Shown: one piece after another, positions 25,254 to 34,243 of the stretch
How positions within the stretch are numbered: the stretch's first letter is position 1
Layout: the number at the start of each line of letters is the position of its first letter
Assembly: GCF_001746415.1 (NCBI RefSeq)
Contig: NZ_MEHJ01000001.1
Coordinates: forward strand, 4,904,501 to 4,968,500
Reading direction: 5' to 3'
DNA length: 64,000 nt
Source of the DNA: Streptomyces agglomeratus
GTDB lineage: Bacteria > Actinomycetota > Actinomycetes > Streptomycetales > Streptomycetaceae
The notes under the pieces: generated by a model
The model's input: only the letters and a program-made list of their open reading frames with translations
Database searches by the model: none
Told to the model about the DNA's origin: nothing
Program-made: the position numbers and the translations under genes

Positions 25254-25895
25254 GTGACCGCGGAAACCTCCCAGACGCTCGACCGGGGACTTCGTGTCCT
25301 CAAACTGCTTTCCGACACGGACCACGGTCTGACCGTCACCGAGCTGTCCAACAAACTCGGTGTGAACCGCACCGTCGTCTACCGGCTGCTCGCCACCCTG
25401 GAGCAGCACGCGCTCGTACGCCGCGACCTGGGCGGACGTGCCCGCGTCGGTCTCGGCGTGCTGCGCCTGGGCCGCCAGGTCCATCCGCTCGTACGGGAAG
25501 CCGCCCTGCCCGCGCTGCGCTCGCTCGCCGAGGACATAGGCGCCACGGCGCACCTGACGCTGGTCGACGGGGCGGAGGCGCTCGCGGTCGCGGTCGTCGA
25601 GCCGACGTGGACCGACTATCACGTGGCGTACCGCACCGGTTTCCGTCACCCCCTCGACCGGGGCGCGGCCGGCAAGGCGATCCTCGCGGCCCGCCAGGGC
25701 GCGTTGGCGGCCGGCGGTTTCACCCTCACGCACGGCGAACTGGAGGCGGGCGCCAGCGGCGCTGCCGCGCCGCTGGTCGGCATAACCGGGCTGGAGGGCA
25801 GCGTGGGAGTCGTGATGCTGGCCGACTCCGTCCCGGAGCGGGTGGGTCCGCGCGTGGTCGACGCGGCGCGCGAGGTGGCCGACGCGCTGCGGTGA
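25254..25895 (+). CDS. IclR-family transcriptional regulator
   Basis: A 213-residue regulator. The N-terminal winged helix-turn-helix (about 6-70) reads TLDRGLRVLKLLSDTDHGLTV, LSNKLGVNRTVVYRLLATLE. The effector domain includes HLTLVDGAEALAVAVVEP and RHPLDRGAAGKAIL, the family signature. GTG 25254 is 8 bases after AGAGGAG (25239-25245); a GTG at 25245 overlaps that site and is less likely. The last codons lie in a repeat array. It stands alone, with the IS element downstream, so its target cannot be read from context. Confidence 0.9.
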   Translation: MTAETSQTLDRGLRVLKLLSDTDHGLTVTELSNKLGVNRTVVYRLLATLEQHALVRRDLGGRARVGLGVLRLGRQVHPLVREAALPALRSLAEDIGATAHLTLVDGAEALAVAVVEPTWTDYHVAYRTGFRHPLDRGAAGKAILAARQGALAAGGFTLTHGELEAGASGAAAPLVGITGLEGSVGVVMLADSVPERVGPRVVDAAREVADALR

Positions 25896-25978
25896 GGCGG
25901 GGCGCTGCGGTTCAGGCGACGTGCTGCGGTTCAGGCGGCGCGTTGCGGTGAGGCGACGCGCTGCGGTGAGCGGTGAGC
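25884..25978 (+). repeat. Imperfect 18-20-bp tandem repeats spanning the IclR stop codon
   Basis: Five copies of a GCGCTGCGGT-(GA/TC)-AGGC unit begin at about 25884, 25902, 25921, 25940 and 25958. The first copy contains the stop codon of the IclR gene (GCGCTGCGGTGA). The array stands between the regulator and the IS element. Confidence 0.75.
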
Positions 25979-26056
25979 AGTGGTGCGCGGCGGGAACGGG
26001 CACGCGCGGGCAGGGGAGAGGTGGCGCACGGTGGAGCGGTGCGCGCGCCCACTAGA

Positions 26057-26072
26057 CCCGTACTTCGCGGGT
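26057..26072 (+). repeat. IS left terminal inverted repeat
   Basis: CCCGTACTTCGCGGGT, itself partly palindromic (ACCCGCGAAGTACGGG on the other strand). It is exactly repeated in inverse orientation at the right end. Confidence 0.93.
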
Positions 26073-26079
26073 GACCGTT

Positions 26080-27750
26080 TTAGGTCTGTGGCCAGCGGGT
26101 TTGCGTGATGTCGGTGTCGAGTAGGTCGAGGAGGTGGAGTTGGACGCCGCGGTTGATCTGGACGGTTGGCGGGTCGGTGACGTTGCCGATCCGCAGGGTG
26201 AGTTCGCCGAGCTGGTAGAGGATCATCCGGCCGGTGGGGCGGACGCGGCGGTTGTCCGGGTAGAGGCCGGGCATGGTCTCGTCGGGGCCGAGCGCGCGTC
26301 TAACCTGCCGCTCAATCAGGCAGAAGACGAGCAGGGCCAGGCAGATGACCTGGATCAGCGCGGCGACGCGCCGGTTGTGCTGCACGAAGACCGGTGCCAC
26401 CGCGAGGGGGCCCTTGAAGTCGTGGTAACGCCGTTCGACGGTGCCCTGGCCCTTGTAATGGATCAGGACGTGGGCCGGGCCGGCTTTCTCGGCCGGGACG
26501 CTGGTGATCAGCGCCCACCAGCCGTCGACGGCTGTTTCGGCTCCCAGTACGTCCTGGTCGAAGTGCCAGGTGAGGCTGGGGGTGCCGTGCTCGTCGGTGG
26601 TGATGTGCCAGCGCAGGCAGGAGGTGACGCGGCGCTTGGTCGCGATGACGCCGATCCGGGCAACGATCTTCTCTCTGGTCTTGTAGTGCCGTCCGCCCGC
26701 CGCGGCGGTGAGCCTGTCGAGGTCTTCGGCGGCTTTGGCCAGTCGTTTGGCCCGGGCAGCCTGCTGGCCGGCCGCGACGGCGGTGGAGTGGACCAGGATC
26801 CGGCGCACGGTCAGCGGCGGATCGCTTTTGCGGCGGCCGGTCAGCGTGTGGGTGTCCTCCAGGACCCGGTAGGTCTCCCGTTCCGCCTCGGGTTTCCTCT
26901 CGTCCCGCTCAGGCACCCAGTCGACGGGCTCGCCCCGCTGAGGATCCAGGACCGCGTAGACCTCGTCCTTGAGCTGCGCGGCTGGGACGGGCGCGACGAA
27001 CTCCACCCCGGCCTCAAGCAGGGCGGTGATGTTGGAGTAGGACACCAGCTTGGAGTCGGCGACCATCAAGAACTCGCGGGTGCCGGCCATCGCTTTGAGG
27101 TCGTTCATCGCGCCGACGACCTGACGGACCTCGGCGGCGGCGCCGTCGAAGACCCGGGAGTGCACGGGGATCCCGCCGTCGGCCGTCACCGCGAGCCCGG
27201 TCTGGATCTGCTTCAGGTCCAGCCGCCGGTCCTTGGGATGCCCGTTGCAGGCGATCAGCGGGTACTGCTCGTCCTGGTCCTGGGCGGGGAAGGCGCCGTG
27301 GACGGACATGCTGGTCATGTCCCAGTGCAGCCGCGAGACGTCGATCCCGAACTCGGTGATCGCCCGCGCGCCGACGGTGCCGGCGACGACTTCCAGCTTC
27401 GGGGCGATCGCGTCCAGCGCACGGGCCAGGCGATCGTCGTTGAGGAGGTCTGGTGTGATGCCGAAGACCTCCTCCACCGCCCAGGTGCGGGCCCAGTCCC
27501 CGACGCGCACCAGCGGTGCGGGCGAGGTCAGCCGGTTGGCCACCAGCGCCTCGATGACCTGCCCGTGCGTCAGATGCGCGCTCGCGCCGCCTGGACACAC
27601 CTCGTCGACGATCCCGGCCACGTCCAGCCGGCGCAGAAACTCGGCAGCGACAGGCAGAGCGCCCAGACGCTTTTCCACCACGGACGTCACCACCACTTCA
27701 AGGCGCTGACGCTCAGATCGTGGCCGCGGGGACCGGGAAGTCATCGACAC
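26080..27750 (-). CDS. IS1634-type (DUF4277 + DDE) transposase
   Basis: An intact 556-residue transposase. The N-terminal DUF4277-like part (LGALPVAAEFLRRLDVAGIVDEVCPGG, then THGQVIEALVANRL) is followed by an IS4-type DDE domain. In that domain, DMTSMSVHGAF, FLMVADSKLVSY and the YHDFKGPLAVAPVFVQHNRRVAALI region (carrying a YHxxK/E-type helix) fit the three catalytic acidic regions. It starts at GTG 27750 or ATG 27744. No frameshift or internal stop is seen. The family name comes from these motifs and the 6-bp duplication. Confidence 0.88.
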   Translation of the reverse strand: MSMTSRSPRPRSERQRLEVVVTSVVEKRLGALPVAAEFLRRLDVAGIVDEVCPGGASAHLTHGQVIEALVANRLTSPAPLVRVGDWARTWAVEEVFGITPDLLNDDRLARALDAIAPKLEVVAGTVGARAITEFGIDVSRLHWDMTSMSVHGAFPAQDQDEQYPLIACNGHPKDRRLDLKQIQTGLAVTADGGIPVHSRVFDGAAAEVRQVVGAMNDLKAMAGTREFLMVADSKLVSYSNITALLEAGVEFVAPVPAAQLKDEVYAVLDPQRGEPVDWVPERDERKPEAERETYRVLEDTHTLTGRRKSDPPLTVRRILVHSTAVAAGQQAARAKRLAKAAEDLDRLTAAAGGRHYKTREKIVARIGVIATKRRVTSCLRWHITTDEHGTPSLTWHFDQDVLGAETAVDGWWALITSVPAEKAGPAHVLIHYKGQGTVERRYHDFKGPLAVAPVFVQHNRRVAALIQVICLALLVFCLIERQVRRALGPDETMPGLYPDNRRVRPTGRMILYQLGELTLRIGNVTDPPTVQINRGVQLHLLDLLDTDITQTRWPQT

Positions 27751-27816
27751 ATCCGGACCAACGCCATGCGACCGGCCCGGGACACTCCCGGACCGGTCAC
27801 ACCATACGAATCAACG

Positions 27817-27832
27817 ACCCGCGAAGTACGGG
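27817..27832 (-). repeat. IS right terminal inverted repeat
   Basis: ACCCGCGAAGTACGGG, the exact reverse complement of the left end. The duplicated ACTAGA follows at 27833-27838. Confidence 0.93.
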
Positions 27833-27834
27833 AC

Positions 27835-27840
27835 TAGATT
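27835..27840 (+). promoter_or_regulatory. Candidate -10 box overlapping the IS target duplication
   Basis: TAGATT lies six bases before GTG 27847 (leaderless spacing). Its first four bases belong to the duplicated ACTAGA, so upstream promoter sequence is now IS DNA. No good -35 is seen in the IS end. Confidence 0.45.
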
Positions 27841-27846
27841 GGGGGC

Positions 27847-28638
27847 GTGCTCTCACGTCTCTCCCGCCCCCGTGTCCTCGCCCTGTGCGGTGCCCCCGTG
27901 CTCGCGCTGCTCGCCGTGGCCGCCTTCGCGCCGCTGCCGTACGTCCTCGCGCAGCCCGGCAGCACCGCGAACGTCCTGGGCGAGGTCAAGGGTGAGCCGG
28001 TGATCACCATCACCGGGGCGCCGGTCCGCAAGACCACCGGGGAGCTGCGGATGACGACGATCGTGGCGACCGGCCCCTCCGTCGACGTCGACCTGGGGCA
28101 GGTCGTCGACGCGTGGTTCAGGACCGACCGGGCCGTCATGCCGAAGGAAGCGGTCTACCCGACCGGCGGCACGGACGCCGAGATCGAGAAGCACAACGTC
28201 CAGGAGATGGAGCAGTCGCAGGCCACCGCCGTCGACGCGGCGCTCGGCTACCTCGGCGAGAGCCCCCAGCGGGTGAAGGTCGATCTCAGCCTCGCCGACA
28301 TCGGCGGCCCCAGCGCCGGTCTCCTCTTCTCGCTCGGCATCGTGAACAAGCTCGACGGCAACGGCTCGGGCGGCGACCTCACCGGCGGCCGCACCATCGC
28401 CGGTACGGGCACGATCACCTCGGACGGCGACGTGGGCCCGGTCGGCGGCGTACCGCTCAAGACGCAGGCGGCCCGGCGTGACGGGGCGACGGTCTTCCTC
28501 GTGCCGAAGGACGAGTGCTCGCAGGCCGAGGCCGAGAAGCCGGCGGGGCTGCGGCTGGTGCCGGTGACGACGCTCAAGGACGCGGTGCGGGCGCTGGACG
28601 CGCTGGAGACGAAGGGCGCGAAGGTTCCGAGCTGCTGA
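27847..28638 (+). CDS. Membrane-anchored Lon-like (S16) serine protease domain protein
   Basis: A 263-residue protein with an N-terminal membrane anchor (about 9-36) facing a Lon-type proteolytic domain. The catalytic Ser-Lys pair is visible as Ser156 in GGPSAGLLFSLG and Lys205 in GGVPLKTQAARRDGA. The arrangement resembles YlbL-type proteins, but a PDZ domain between anchor and protease, usual in about 340-residue YlbL, appears absent or reduced. The start GTG 27847 stands 14 bases beyond the IS end. Its 3' end overlaps the convergent MFS gene by 65 bases. Confidence 0.87.
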   Translation: MLSRLSRPRVLALCGAPVLALLAVAAFAPLPYVLAQPGSTANVLGEVKGEPVITITGAPVRKTTGELRMTTIVATGPSVDVDLGQVVDAWFRTDRAVMPKEAVYPTGGTDAEIEKHNVQEMEQSQATAVDAALGYLGESPQRVKVDLSLADIGGPSAGLLFSLGIVNKLDGNGSGGDLTGGRTIAGTGTITSDGDVGPVGGVPLKTQAARRDGATVFLVPKDECSQAEAEKPAGLRLVPVTTLKDAVRALDALETKGAKVPSC

Positions 28639-29881
28639 GCGGCGCGCCGGCCGGTACGCCGTCCATCGCACGCCAGGACGGGAAGACCACCGGGCTCAGC
28701 GTCGCCAGGAAGTACGCGCCGCCCACCACCAGCAGCGCCGTCACGAGCCCTGCCTCCTCGACCAGCAGCCCCGCCGCGAGCCCGCCCAGCGGCATGGTGA
28801 GTTCGCAGCCGGCCGTGGACACGCCGCCGACGCGGCTGCGCAGGTCCTGCGGGACGCGTTCGTACGTCACCGTCGTCAGGATCGGATTGAGCATCCCGGC
28901 GGCCAGTCCGCCCGCCGCCATCGCCACGGCCAGCGCGGCCGTTCCGTCCACCAGCGCGGCGACGACGAAGCGCGGCAGCCCGCAGAGCAGGAACGCCACG
29001 GTGAAGACGATCCGGCGCGGGAACCGCTCACCGACCGCCCCGTAGAGCAGGGCGCCGAGCAGCGCGCACCCGCCGAAGACCGCCGCGAGCATGCCGAGGT
29101 CCGTGGCGCCGCCCAGGTTCTCCTTGGCGTGGACAGGCAGGAGGACGGAACTCCAGCCCTGGTCGAGGCCGTTGGTGAGCATCACCATCAGGACCACGGC
29201 CAGCAGGAGGCGTTGGCGCAGCAGGAAGACGTATCCCTCACGCAGTTCCGTGCGGTACGTCGTGAACGACACCGGCGCCGCCTTCTGCGGCTCGGCCGCC
29301 CGTACGCCCCGTACTCCGCCCGCGACCAGGAGCGCGGACCCGGCGAAGGTCGCCGCGTCGAGCAGCAGCACCGCCTCCGCCCCGAGCACCGCGATCAGGA
29401 CGCCCGCGAGCGCGGCCCCGATCATGCGGGCCCCGCGCGAGACGCCCTCGAAGAGGCTGGCGGCGCGCGCGAGGGTGGTGCCGGCGTGGGCGGCGAGGTC
29501 GGGCACCAGGACGTAACGGGCGGTCATGCCGGGCGTATGGGCGAGGCCGCCGAGCGCCATCAGGGCGCACAGCATCCAGAACTCCAGCGCCCCGGCCCAG
29601 TGCAGCAGCGGGATCGCGCCGACGGCGAGCCCGCACACGAGGTCGGAGACGACCGAGACCCGGCGGCGGCCGATCCGGTCGATGAACGGTCCGCCGACGA
29701 GCGCGGAGACGACGACCGGCAGCGTCGCGCAGAAGGCGACGACGCCCGCGCGGCCGGCGCTGCCCGTGGTGTCGAGCACGAACCACGGGACACCGATCAT
29801 CGTCAGCGAGGTGCCGGCCGTGGAGATGGTGTTGGCGGCCAGTACGGCCGCGAACGGTTTCCGTACCCCCCGGGCGGTCAT
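28574..29881 (-). CDS. MFS transporter
   Basis: A 435-residue major facilitator with about 12 hydrophobic segments. The motif between TM2 and TM3 is GGPFIDRIGRRRVSVVSDL, and TM1 reads FAAVLAANTISTAGTSLTMIGVPWFVLD, typical of the macrolide-efflux/enterobactin-exporter type. The first codon overlaps the stop of a 63-residue ORF (ATGA), which itself follows an ArsR-type regulator, so the three form an operon likely controlled by that regulator. The C-terminal Pro/Ser-rich tail overlaps the S16 gene on the other strand by 65 bases. Confidence 0.88.
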   Translation of the reverse strand: MTARGVRKPFAAVLAANTISTAGTSLTMIGVPWFVLDTTGSAGRAGVVAFCATLPVVVSALVGGPFIDRIGRRRVSVVSDLVCGLAVGAIPLLHWAGALEFWMLCALMALGGLAHTPGMTARYVLVPDLAAHAGTTLARAASLFEGVSRGARMIGAALAGVLIAVLGAEAVLLLDAATFAGSALLVAGGVRGVRAAEPQKAAPVSFTTYRTELREGYVFLLRQRLLLAVVLMVMLTNGLDQGWSSVLLPVHAKENLGGATDLGMLAAVFGGCALLGALLYGAVGERFPRRIVFTVAFLLCGLPRFVVAALVDGTAALAVAMAAGGLAAGMLNPILTTVTYERVPQDLRSRVGGVSTAGCELTMPLGGLAAGLLVEEAGLVTALLVVGGAYFLATLSPVVFPSWRAMDGVPAGAPLSSSEPSRPSSPARPAPAPRP

Positions 29882-30069
29882 GCGATACGGGCCGGCCGGG
29901 CGGGCGGGTGCTGGGCGAGGCGCAGACCCACCTCGACCATGACCCAGCCGAGGCGGGTGCGCAGGGCGCGCTGCGGCGCGGGGCGCGGGACGGGGGCGTA
30001 CGCGGCGGCCCGGGCGTGCAGGTCGGCGGCGCGCTGGTGGTGAAGGCGGAGGTGGGTGTCGGGGTGCAT
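29878..30069 (-). CDS. Small conserved-looking protein between regulator and MFS genes
   Basis: 63 residues, basic and His/Arg-rich (MHPDTHLRLHHQRAADLHARAA), with a short amphipathic segment TRLGWVMVEVGLRL. I do not know its function. Similar short proteins with an RLGW(T/V)xVEVGLRL stretch are common next to regulators in Streptomyces (from memory). The ATGA overlap with the MFS start and the 16-base gap to the regulator support it being expressed. GAGGAA lies 13 bases upstream of the ATG. Confidence 0.6.
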   Translation of the reverse strand: MHPDTHLRLHHQRAADLHARAAAYAPVPRPAPQRALRTRLGWVMVEVGLRLAQHPPARPARIA

Positions 30070-30085
30070 GGCGGGCGGGTTCCTC

Positions 30086-30688
30086 TCAGTCCGTGGAGCG
30101 GCGGGGGAACGAGTGGGTGTGAAGGCGGACTTGGGCGGAGCCCTCGTCGGACAGTCCGTGGTAGCTGACGATGAGTTCGTGCAGCTTCTCGTTCAGCTCC
30201 TTCAGCTGCTCAGGGGTGAGCTGGAGCGTGAAGTCGCTCATGTCGGAGCTGGCGGCCCATTCCTCGGGCCATTCGCGCGAGGTGGCGAGCCAGGTGCCGA
30301 GCTCCTGGGTGTGGATGTTCGCGATCTCGTGCAGGAAGAGGTCGGCGGCGCCGCGTACGGCGGGATCGGGGCTGTTGTGCAGCTCCCTGCTGAACGTGGT
30401 CCCTTCCTGTGCCGCCTTCCACCACCGCTCGCGGCCCTTGCCGCGCTCGGGGTCGTCCTCGACGAAGCCGTGCGCGGCGAGCTGCCGCAGGTGGTAGCTG
30501 GTGGCGCCGCTCGACTCGCCCAGCCGCTCGGCGAGCTGGGAGGCGGTGGCGGGGCCGTCGTGGCGCAGCGACTTCAGCAGCTGGATGCGCAGAGGGTGGG
30601 CGAGGCCCCGCAGGGAACGGGCGTCCAGGGTACGGGAGTTGGTCACCCTCGGGTCGGGTCGCGGGTCGGGTCCGGGCTCTGTGGGCAT
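30086..30688 (-). CDS. ArsR-type winged-helix transcriptional regulator
   Basis: A 200-residue regulator. The HTH (about 20-85) reads SLRGLAHPLRIQLLKSLRHDG, ASQLAERLGESSGATSYHLRQLAAHGFVEDDPERGKGRERWW, a form common in DUF-type ArsR/PadR-like regulators. The C-terminal half is helical and acidic with no metal-binding CxC motif, so a metal-independent effector is likely. An inverted-repeat operator lies 17 bases upstream of its ATG. It heads the operon with the small protein and the MFS pump, which suggests autoregulation and control of export. Confidence 0.9.
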   Translation of the reverse strand: MPTEPGPDPRPDPRVTNSRTLDARSLRGLAHPLRIQLLKSLRHDGPATASQLAERLGESSGATSYHLRQLAAHGFVEDDPERGKGRERWWKAAQEGTTFSRELHNSPDPAVRGAADLFLHEIANIHTQELGTWLATSREWPEEWAASSDMSDFTLQLTPEQLKELNEKLHELIVSYHGLSDEGSAQVRLHTHSFPRRSTD

Positions 30689-30704
30689 GCCTCGACCCTA
30701 GGCA

Positions 30705-30738
30705 TGCAAAGACAGCTTTGCAAGTACTTCGTTGCAAC
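30705..30738. promoter_or_regulatory. Operator cluster of the ArsR-type regulator
   Basis: A perfect inverted repeat TGCAAAG-ACAG-CTTTGCA (30705-30722) is followed by GTTGCAAC (30731-30738). A further CTTTGCA lies at 30744-30750. These repeated TGCAA half-sites lie 17-62 bases before the regulator ATG. Confidence 0.7.
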
Positions 30739-30786
30739 CTGTTCTTTGCATGTCCTCGGTGATGCCCGCGCCGGCCGAGCCGCGCG

Positions 30787-32565
<1,779 letters not shown>

Positions 32566-32566
32566 C

Positions 32567-32601
32567 GCCGCACGCCGCACGCCGCACGCCGCACGCCGCA
32601 C
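32567..32601 (+). repeat. Five perfect GCCGCAC repeats after hppD
   Basis: Five head-to-tail copies of GCCGCAC begin one base after the hppD stop. They are a simple heptad repeat likely to vary in copy number. No gene is seen in the rest of the gap to 32738. Confidence 0.85.
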
Positions 32602-32738
32602 GCCCGGGGCGGCGCCCTTCGTCCGGACCGGCGCCGCTCACCCGAGGCCGCGCCGTGCGTGCTCCCTGTGCCGCGTGTGCTGCGTGCGCGGCCCCGTGCG
32701 CCCCTGACCCGGGGGGCACGGGGTCGCTATCGTGAGTC

Positions 32739-33677
32739 ATGGCCATGACCAGCATCAGTGCGAGTACGAGTGACGAGCGCATCGACCTGGCCGTGCCGTC
32801 GAAGAGATGGCACTGGAAGAAGCAGCTCAGACACACCACCGTCCTCCAGTCGTTCGCCTTCGACGACTCCCGCAAGCGGCTGTACGTCGTCCAGGTCATG
32901 CAGGGCGGCATCAGGCTTCCGGGCGAGTCCCGGCCCTACAGCGGCACGGAGCGCCGGCAGCGCGGCGACATGTGCCTGAACCGGCTCGACCTGAGCGGCA
33001 ACCGGCTGGGGCACATGTACCTGCTCGGACACGGGCACGGCGTCGGCATGGGCGTCGAACGGGACGCGGCCGGGGCGACCTGGATCTGGACCGAGGCGGA
33101 CGGGCGGGCAGCGGAGTCCGGGGCGTTCGGACGCGGCATCGCACGCTTCCGGTTCGTCGACCGGCAAGTACGCCGCAGCTCCGCGAAGTCCACCCGCTAC
33201 CCCGTCCCCGGCTCCACCGCCAACCAGCCCTCCGTCGACATGAGCCGCAAGCGCGTCGCCGTCCGCCACCGCATCGACGGCACGGTCCGCTACCGCGTCT
33301 TCTCGCTCGCCCACGCCGTCTCGGGCAACTTCTCCAAACCTCTGCACGACTTCGCCCAGCCCGCCGCGCACCCCGGCCCGGACATCGACTTCCAGGGCTT
33401 CGCGCTCCACGGCAACTACCTGTACCAGCTGGCCGGGGAGCCGTACGGACCCGGCAACCCGCCCTCCGTGCACGGCAACGCGTACGTCTCCTGCGTCGAC
33501 ATCCGCACCGGCGGCCTCGTCCAGCGCACCCGCACCGAGGCCGGCTACTCCCTCGACCACCGCGAACCCGAGGGCCTCGCCGTACGGCGCACCGGCAAGC
33601 CCCGGCTGTGCATGGGGTTCGCGTCGGGGCAGCCGGGTGCGCGCAGGTACTCGATCTACTACAAGCAGCACGCATAA
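32739..33677 (+). CDS. P68 RBP/TagC-like beta-propeller protein
   Basis: 312 residues without signal peptide or membrane segment. The sequence (LQSFAFDDSRKRLYVVQVMQ, GDMCLNRLDLSGNRLGHMYL, GHGHGVGMGVERDAAGATWIWTE, QGFALHGNYLYQLAGEPYG) matches, from memory, the propeller family annotated in Streptomyces as 'teichoic acid biosynthesis protein C' or 'phage baseplate protein'. Its real role is unknown and those names are transferred. TATCGT (32728-32733) lies 5 bases before ATG 32739; a second ATG is at 32745. Only 10 bases separate its stop from the first nitrile hydratase gene, so co-transcription is likely. Confidence 0.7.
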   Translation: MAMTSISASTSDERIDLAVPSKRWHWKKQLRHTTVLQSFAFDDSRKRLYVVQVMQGGIRLPGESRPYSGTERRQRGDMCLNRLDLSGNRLGHMYLLGHGHGVGMGVERDAAGATWIWTEADGRAAESGAFGRGIARFRFVDRQVRRSSAKSTRYPVPGSTANQPSVDMSRKRVAVRHRIDGTVRYRVFSLAHAVSGNFSKPLHDFAQPAAHPGPDIDFQGFALHGNYLYQLAGEPYGPGNPPSVHGNAYVSCVDIRTGGLVQRTRTEAGYSLDHREPEGLAVRRTGKPRLCMGFASGQPGARRYSIYYKQHA

Positions 33678-33687
33678 GCTTCCGGGC

Positions 33688-33969
33688 ATGGCCAGGATGA
33701 ACGACGTGGGCGGCATGCAGGGCTTCGGGCCCGTCGACACCACCGACGACACAGCGCCCTTCCACGCCGACTGGGAGGCCCGCGTCTTCGCCCTTAACGG
33801 CGCCCTCATCGCCCAGAAGGTCTACAACCTCGACGAGTTCCGCGACGCCGTCGAGTCGATGCCGCCCGCCGAGTACCTCGCGGCGTCGTACTACGAACGG
33901 TGGTTCTTCGCGATCCGCACGCTGCTGGAACGCAAGGGCGTGGTCGCGGCGGGCGAGCTCGATGACTGA
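33688..33969 (+). CDS. Nitrile hydratase beta subunit, N-terminal half (separate polypeptide)
   Basis: 93 residues matching only the N-terminal domain of a nitrile hydratase beta chain: MNDVGGMQGFGPV, FHADWEARVFALNGAL, NLDEFRDAVESMPPAEYLAASYYERWFFAIRTLLERKGV. In ordinary enzymes this is fused to the SH3-like C-terminal domain, here encoded by the next gene (8-base overlap). ATG 33688 was chosen; ATG 33697 (MNDVGG) is as good. Nitrile hydratase activator proteins resemble this domain too, but the adjacent C-terminal-half gene favours a split beta subunit. Confidence 0.85.
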   Translation: MARMNDVGGMQGFGPVDTTDDTAPFHADWEARVFALNGALIAQKVYNLDEFRDAVESMPPAEYLAASYYERWFFAIRTLLERKGVVAAGELDD

Positions 33970-34243
33970 CGACCGCTACGCCCCCGGCGCGCGCGTGCGT
34001 ACCGTCCACCACGACCCGCCGCACCACACCCGGCTGCCGCGGTACGCCCGTGGCAAACGCGGCACCGTCATCGAGCCGGAGGGGCGCGCCCCGCTCGCCG
34101 ACGTGCGGGCGCAGGGGCGCGACGACTGGCCCGTGGAGCAGGTGTACGCCGTGCGGTTCGCCGCGCGGGACCTGTGGGGCGAGGGCGAGCACCATGTGGT
34201 CCTCGACCTGTTCGAAAGCTACCTGGAGGACGACCAGCCGTGA
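33962..34243 (+). CDS. Nitrile hydratase beta subunit, C-terminal half (separate polypeptide)
   Basis: 93 residues equal to the C-terminal SH3-like domain of nitrile hydratase beta chains: YAPGARVRTVHHDPPHHTRLPRYARGKRGTVIE and VYAVRFAARDLWGEGEHHVVLDLFESYLED. It starts at ATG 33962 inside the end of the N-half gene and overlaps the alpha gene start by 4 bases (GTGA). The split (not a frameshift: both halves have clean starts and stops in different frames) resembles toyocamycin nitrile hydratase and thiocyanate hydrolase, which have three subunits. Confidence 0.85.
   Translation: MTDDRYAPGARVRTVHHDPPHHTRLPRYARGKRGTVIEPEGRAPLADVRAQGRDDWPVEQVYAVRFAARDLWGEGEHHVVLDLFESYLEDDQP

Larger units (their letters stand above)
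26057..27832 (-). mobile_element. Complete IS1634-family-like insertion sequence (1776 bp)
   Basis: The element is bounded by 16-bp perfect inverted repeats (CCCGTACTTCGCGGGT at 26057-26072 and its reverse complement at 27817-27832). It is flanked by a direct 6-bp target duplication, ACTAGA (26051-26056 and 27833-27838). A single intact transposase gene fills it. Intact ends and a perfect target duplication indicate a recent, possibly still active insertion. The right end abuts the presumed -10 box of the S16 protease gene. Confidence 0.93.

Noticed and set aside
32739..33677. Prophage remnant suggested by the baseplate-like propeller gene
   Set aside because: No other phage genes, integrase or att-like repeats nearby; related stand-alone genes are common in Streptomyces.
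33688..34243. Split nitrile hydratase beta chain as a frameshifted pseudogene
   Set aside because: Each half has its own start and stop with a coupled 8-base overlap, and three-subunit relatives are known, so it looks like a genuine split.
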